This document shows positions 59,670-64,000 of a DNA stretch of 64,000 nucleotides, in pieces. Origin of the DNA: Paramecium tetraurelia (lineage: Eukaryota; Ciliophora; Oligohymenophorea; Peniculida; Parameciidae). The stretch lies in the NCBI RefSeq assembly GCF_000165425.1, contig NW_001799649.1, positions 65,630-129,629 on the forward strand, written 5' to 3'. Below the pieces are notes generated by a model. It was not told where the DNA came from. It saw only the letters and a list, made by a program, of their open reading frames with translations, and searched no databases. Position numbers and translations under genes: made by a program. The stretch's first letter is position 1, and the number at the start of each line of letters is the position of its first letter.

Positions 59670-60817
59670 ATGGAAGATTAGATTGATAACGAATTCTTGG
59701 ATGAAAATTAACAAAACCAAGATCTAATAGATTGCGAGCTATGCAATAGGAAGTTTCATCCTGAAAGAATTGAAAGACATCTTATTGCTTGTCAAAAAGC
59801 ACAACTGAAATAATAAGAAAGGGACAAAATAATATAAAAAAAGAAAAAACAGATTGAACAAAAAAAATAACAACTTCAATAAATGGATGTTGAAATAGTT
59901 AAAACTAATTGGAGGGAAGAACATCAAAAATTTTAGGAATAAATCTAATATAACCGAAAATTAAAATAAGTAATAACAGCATTATATATTAAGTTAGAAA
60001 ATGAAGGATAAGATGTAAATTAGTTAACACCACCAGAAACAAAAGTAAATTCCAATTATGTTTTCTGCGAATATTGCGAAAGACATTTTGATAAACGTAA
60101 CAATTAAATATCTATCTCTAAGATGTTGCTGAAAGACACATCCCAAAGTGCAAAGAAACCAAAGCCAAGCCTAAACCTCCAAGGAAGAAGACCGTTGATG
60201 TGATATAACCTTCCTAACCTCAACTTTAAGAAAAAAGATAAGCCTAAGTTAGTACCCCTTCTACTTCAAGTCAAATGGAAAGAAAGCCCATCATCAAAAA
60301 ATAACTATCAGACTCATCGCAACAATTCAGACCTACTAGTTTATAAAAATTTATAGCAGAATAGTCTGGCAAAGCAAATTTAACAAATATAGGTATTACT
60401 TCAAGTTCTAAACAGGTTTTATTGACTGCAAATCAAGGGCTACTGCTATCTAAGATACAGAGTGTCCTCATTGCAATAGAAGATTCATATCTAGAGCTGC
60501 TGAAAGACACATTCCTATTTGTGAGAAATTAACAAGAAAACACTCTTTTTGTATGAATATTTCATTAATAATTAGAAATCAAATATCATAATAGAAAGAG
60601 TGTTCCCATAAAATAAAATAATTTAATGATGATGGTAGCTCCTACAGCCCTTTTACCTTAAATTTAAAGAAAAGGAAATAAGTAGTTAGATGTAGGAACT
60701 TTGCCTCCTATTGGAAATAGTTAAAAGTTTTGTACTGAATGTGGGAATAGATTCTAGGCTAATCACAAATATTGTGGGGGATGTGGACATAAAAGAGAAC
60801 CTGAAATTGTAATTTGA
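59670..60817 (+). CDS. C2HC zinc-finger protein (ZC2HC1-like) with C-terminal zinc ribbon
   Basis: ATG 59670, introns of 26, 23 and 25 nt, TGA 60815-60817; 357 residues. Three C2HC fingers: CELCNRKFHPERIERHLIAC, then CEYCERHFDKHVAERHIPKC and CPHCNRRFISRAAERHIPIC. Residues following the first finger are a long helical Gln/Lys region (KQQERDKIIQKKKKQI). The C-terminus adds a double CxxC ribbon, KFCTECGNRFQANHKYCGGC, with a GHKRE end. C2HC fingers of this kind bind RNA or proteins in centrosomal/ciliary ZC2HC1 relatives. The added ribbon is an unusual combination. It converges with the ankyrin gene with 11 bp between stop codons. Confidence 0.85.
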
Positions 60818-60828
60818 ATTATTAGCAT

Positions 60829-61767
60829 TCATGACAACTTAAGATTTTATTTATATAAAACAGTTTTTCTTTTTTTGTTCCCAGTATTTCTAGGTACTTG
60901 TTTTTTTTGAATTTCCCTCTGTTTATGGGTCCATTAATTGATTTCCGGCGGCATATCTTTATTTTTAATATAATCTTCTATTTGATTGACATCCACAGCT
61001 GTATATGATTCATCTTTTATTTTATTGAACAATTCTACTAAAATATCTAAGGTTGATTAATTATCTCCGTTTGTGATTCTTAATACTTAATTGTGTTTTC
61101 TGAACTTTTTAAGCATGTATCTAATCAAAGTCATGTAGAAATGTTTCGCTGCTAGATGAAAACAGTTATTTCCCATTTTATCTTTAGATAGCAAAGAAAG
61201 CTTAGTGTTTTTCAACAGAAACCGAACTATTTCAATCTCACCATAATAACATGCCCGATGAATAGCTGTTTAACCTTCATTGTTCTTTAAATAAATATTG
61301 ATGCCAGGAATATTAAATAAAACTGATACTAATTCAATATTCCCACTTGCACAAGCAGCAATAAAAATACTGGCTCCTCCATTTTCTTTCGTATTAACCT
61401 TGGCTCCAACACTAATTAGATATTAAATGATCTCAATATTTTGATTAATAGTGGCAATCATAAGTGAGGTATCTCCTTATGGATTTTTATCTTCAAGTAG
61501 TGTAGTTAATTGATTCTCATCAGTAGAATTAATTATGTATTTAACAATCGCAATTTGATTCATTCTCACTGCTAACATTAAGGAATTTTCCCCTTGAAAA
61601 ATGGAAGTGAAATTATAATTAGTTGATTAGGCTATTTATTATAGTAAATCCAAATCTCCATTTATAATCGCATTTGCAATTTTGTCCTGGGTTGTTTATG
61701 AGAAGTATTTAATTGTAGTTTCAGGCACTCCAATTGCATATAAGCCTTTCACAATATAATTTCCCAT
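60829..61767 (-). CDS. Ankyrin-repeat protein, 312 aa
   Basis: Intron-less frame ATG 61767 to TGA 60829-60831. It begins MGNYIV, a possible myristoylation site (Gly2; position 6 is not Ser/Thr, so weak). Ankyrin repeats: GENSLMLAVRMNQIAIVKYI, GDTSLMIATINQNIEIIQYL, GGASIFIAACASGNIELVSV, GQTAIHRACYYGEIEIVRFL and GNNCFHLAAKHFYMTLIRYM. The tail is basic (KQVPRNTGNKKRKT). Ankyrin repeats mediate protein binding. It is 32 bp upstream of nothing shared, and its start lies 32 bp from the stop of the neighbouring kinase on the same strand. Confidence 0.88.
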
Positions 61768-61799
61768 TTAAATAATATAAATTATGTAGATTAGATTTA

Positions 61800-63110
61800 T
61801 CATAACTCATCATTATTAACAAAAGTCCATCCTCCTAAATGTGCTTTGGATTCCTCTACTATACTTTGCATATCAAACACATTTCCATCAATTTTAGTAT
61901 TGATTCTAATTTTCCTGTTTGGCTTAGGCATTGTCAACTCTCTATTGTAGACAACTTCCCAATTAACATCCTAGAAATATTGATGTGCCTTGATTTCTTC
62001 TGAGTCTCCTTTGCCCGAACCTAGACGCTTGGCTGGATTTCGTTATAATAACTATGAGAATTATATTGAATTGGTACTGCTTTTAATAGATTTTTAGCCT
62101 CATTAGAAATATATGAAGGTATTTTGAGTTAAGCATTTTCAATATTATAAAACAATTCCTCTCTATTGTTAGCATAGTAAGGAGGCAATCCAACCAATAG
62201 TTCATACATCACTACTCCTAATAAATACCAATCAACGGCTTTTCCATGACCAGATCTCTTCAGCATTTCTGGTGCCAAATATGCAACTGATCCACAAAAT
62301 GAACGAGCACCAGTATTAGGTTCTAAGATACCTTCCTTTGATAATCCAAAATCTGTCAAAAGAGCATGACCTTCGGTATCCAAAACAATATTATCAGGTT
62401 TCAAATCTCTAAATATAATATCTCGTTTATGTAAATCTTCTAAGGCTAAAACAATTTCACATAAATAATTCTTCACTATGTTTTCAGGGAGTCTCTTCTA
62501 TTTTTATAAGACTTCTCCCAAATCCCCTCCTGGACAATAATCTAAAATCATGAACAATTTATCCTAAGTCTGGAATGCAAATCTTAATTTAACTATGAAG
62601 GGATGAGAGGTTATTGACAATACATTCCTTTCCGTTAAAGCATATCTGGTCAAATTATGTTCTAATGTTATTATTAAATATAATTGTACTCATGATCCTG
62701 CTTTTATGAAGCACTTTCATTGCATATAACTAATTGCTTTTCTATACTAAATAAACTTCTCCAAAACTACCCTTTCCGATTAATCCAATCACTTGGAATT
62801 ACTAAGGTCCAATCTTCTCTTCTTCCTTATTCTTAATAGAATCAGAGTTTGTGGAAACAGTATTTGTTAACTATTATTTAGCAGAATGAGTTGAGTTTAT
62901 CTTATTTAATCTCTCTTATTTAATTTCTTATTAAGTTCTATTGTTTGGAGAAGATGATTGTTTGTTTACAACATTTAAATTTTTGCATGAATAACTATTT
63001 AATTGAGTTGGAGTTTAAGCAAAATTTTGTTAGGTTTATTATTAAATTCCTTAATATTATTACTATTATTGTTATTATTGTTATTATTATTATTATTATT
63101 ATTAATTCAT
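61800..63110 (-). CDS. AGC-family protein kinase with TAA-encoded poly-Q N-terminus, 418 aa
   Basis: ATG 63110, introns of 28 and 26 nt, TGA 61800-61802; 418 residues. The N-terminus is MN followed by about 15 glutamines, encoded almost entirely by TAA with few CAA, then YQGIQQQTQQNFAQTPTQL. Kinase domain: IGLIGKGSFGEVYLVQK, Lys in YAMKVLHKSR, Glu in LTERNVLS, DYCPGGDLGEVL, catalytic FRDLKPDN, LTDFGLSKEG, AYLAPEML. AGC-type end RLGSGKGDSEEIKAHQYF, then NWEVVYNRELTMPKPNR and a C-terminal GWTFVNNDEL that may be a divergent hydrophobic motif. Akt/S6K/PKG-like; active-site residues intact. It starts 68 bp from the stop of the ankyrin gene behind it. Confidence 0.92.
63067..63110 (-). repeat. Trinucleotide (TAA)n repeat coding for poly-glutamine
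   Basis: On the minus strand, eight TAA codons in a row after ATG AAT, then CAA TAA TAA CAA TAA TAG TAA; on the plus strand it is (TTA)n. In ciliate code this is poly-Q at the start of a kinase. Such tracts can vary in length between strains. Confidence 0.85.
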
Positions 63111-63178
63111 CTATCCTCTTTTAAATTAAAACATTTTAAGAATGACATCATTTTAAGTATTCTATATTTAGACCATAT

Positions 63179-64000
63179 TCATTTTCTATTCTTAAATTAA
63201 GATTAACAAATAGATTTACATAGCTTTTTAATTTCGTCACTATAAGTCTAGAATAAACGTTGGACTTCCTCATTTTATGCATACTATTCAGCAGTTTTAT
63301 GTTCTTTGTTGATTTTAAACTAAATTGATTGTCTTTTCAATAACAACTAAACGACTGTTTTATGATTCTATTTACAAGCATAATGTAATGCTGTGTTTCC
63401 AAAAGAATCTTAGTGATTGATGTCTGAACCTGCATTCATCAATATCATCAAGACTTCATCTTATCCACTTATATGTTATTAATCAATTCAATACTTTAAG
63501 GCAGCTAAAATTAATGGGGTCATGTGATCTTTGTTTTATGCATCGATAGCAATTTACTTAAATATTAATGCAGATGTTAATTAAGCATTCCCATTTTTGG
63601 CTGCATAATGAAGTGCTGTGTTATCCAACATGTCTTTAGCTGAAAGAGATGCTCTGAGTTCTGAATTGATCTTCTGTCTGGGAGGTAATTTTACTATGAA
63701 TTATAAACTTAATTATACAAATATTATGAACTAATGTTGGTTCCAATAATTAGAGACATCCACCAGTATTATTGTTCTTACTCTCCTTAATGAACCATTA
63801 ATTTAATTATTTTTTTATATCTTCCAACTCACCCGTTCTTGGAGATGTTGCTTCTACTGTTTTTGTTATACCAGAAATAGAGATAGGTATTTTCGGTTCA
63901 TCAGCCTAACTAGTTTATCTCTTTGAGCTCGACACTTTCCTATTCTAAAAAAATGGCACCAACTTATGTTAAGAGTGAGAGCGATCAGTAGATAATTTTG
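63179..64000 (-). CDS. Ankyrin-repeat protein, N-terminus outside window
   Basis: Read leftwards from the window edge, with introns of about 25 and 27 nt, to TGA 63179-63181. The visible N-terminal part is Ser/Lys-rich and disordered (HKLVPFFQNRKVSSSKRQ). Ankyrin repeats follow: DNTALHYAAKNGNAQLTSAL, HMTPLILAALNGQDEVLMIL and GNTALHYACKQNHKTVVQLL. The C-terminal region (AQNEEVQRLFQTYSDEIKKL) is helical. The start codon lies beyond 64000. Probably a protein-interaction scaffold; the neighbouring ankyrin gene at 60829 is a separate, diverged protein. Confidence 0.85.

Noticed and set aside
63003..63200. Poly-leucine open frame on the plus strand
   Set aside because: It is the exact antisense of the TAA-encoded poly-Q start of the kinase gene on the minus strand.
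1..64000. Internal eliminated sequences or micronuclear origin
   Set aside because: Genes read through with only micro-introns; no TA-bounded insertions with the TAYAG end pattern interrupt exons, so this looks like macronuclear DNA.
1..64000. Pseudogenised bacterial or fungal region (many stop codons in standard code)
   Set aside because: With TAA/TAG as Gln the frames close precisely into known families, which only fits a ciliate code.

Overview
The window is almost certainly macronuclear DNA of a ciliate of the genus Paramecium. It is very AT-rich. TAA and TAG are read as glutamine throughout and only TGA stops translation. Coding frames are cut by 20-29 nt GT...AG introns (most often 22-28 nt), and spacers between genes are often only 10-50 bp. 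With the standard code almost nothing long is open; with TAA/TAG=Q the window resolves into about 42 genes, most of which close exactly in frame once the micro-introns are removed. No telomeric repeats, tRNAs, rRNAs, transposons or CRISPR arrays were seen.

Layout. 0-8.5 kb: two tandem PX-WD40 genes (the first cut by the window edge), a MORN-like gene, an unknown gene, a SAXO-type axonemal microtubule protein, a coiled-coil gene and a small secreted protein. 8.5-16 kb: papain-family protease, HP1-like chromodomain protein, MFS transporter, Fip1-like polyadenylation factor, Mob4/phocein, a lysine-rich protein. 16-25 kb: acylated vWA protein, two tandem PAS-like genes, a coiled-coil gene, a SHIPPO-repeat protein, a LisH/CTLH-WD40 protein. 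25-33.4 kb: CCT-beta chaperonin (with apparent frame breaks), an AGC kinase, a longin-domain membrane protein, a CDPK, and three poorly understood genes. 33.4-39.5 kb: second SHIPPO-repeat gene, FCP1-like phosphatase, conserved unknown, SIN1/CRIM-like protein. 39.5-40.5 kb: non-coding, with an anomalous GC-rich, hairpin-forming island. 40.5-52.7 kb: one 12 kb axonemal dynein heavy chain. 52.7-64 kb: ZIP metal transporter, CCT-motif protein, AGC kinase, amino-acid transporter, small membrane proteins, a C2HC zinc-finger protein, ankyrin protein, a poly-Q AGC kinase, and a second ankyrin protein cut by the window edge.

Functional themes. Ciliary or axonemal parts (dynein heavy chain, SAXO, two SHIPPO proteins) and signalling (four protein kinases, a phosphatase, a Mob adaptor, a possible TORC2 subunit) are over-represented, but the genes are independent units, not an operon. 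All boundaries come from reading frames and splice signals by eye, not from transcript data.
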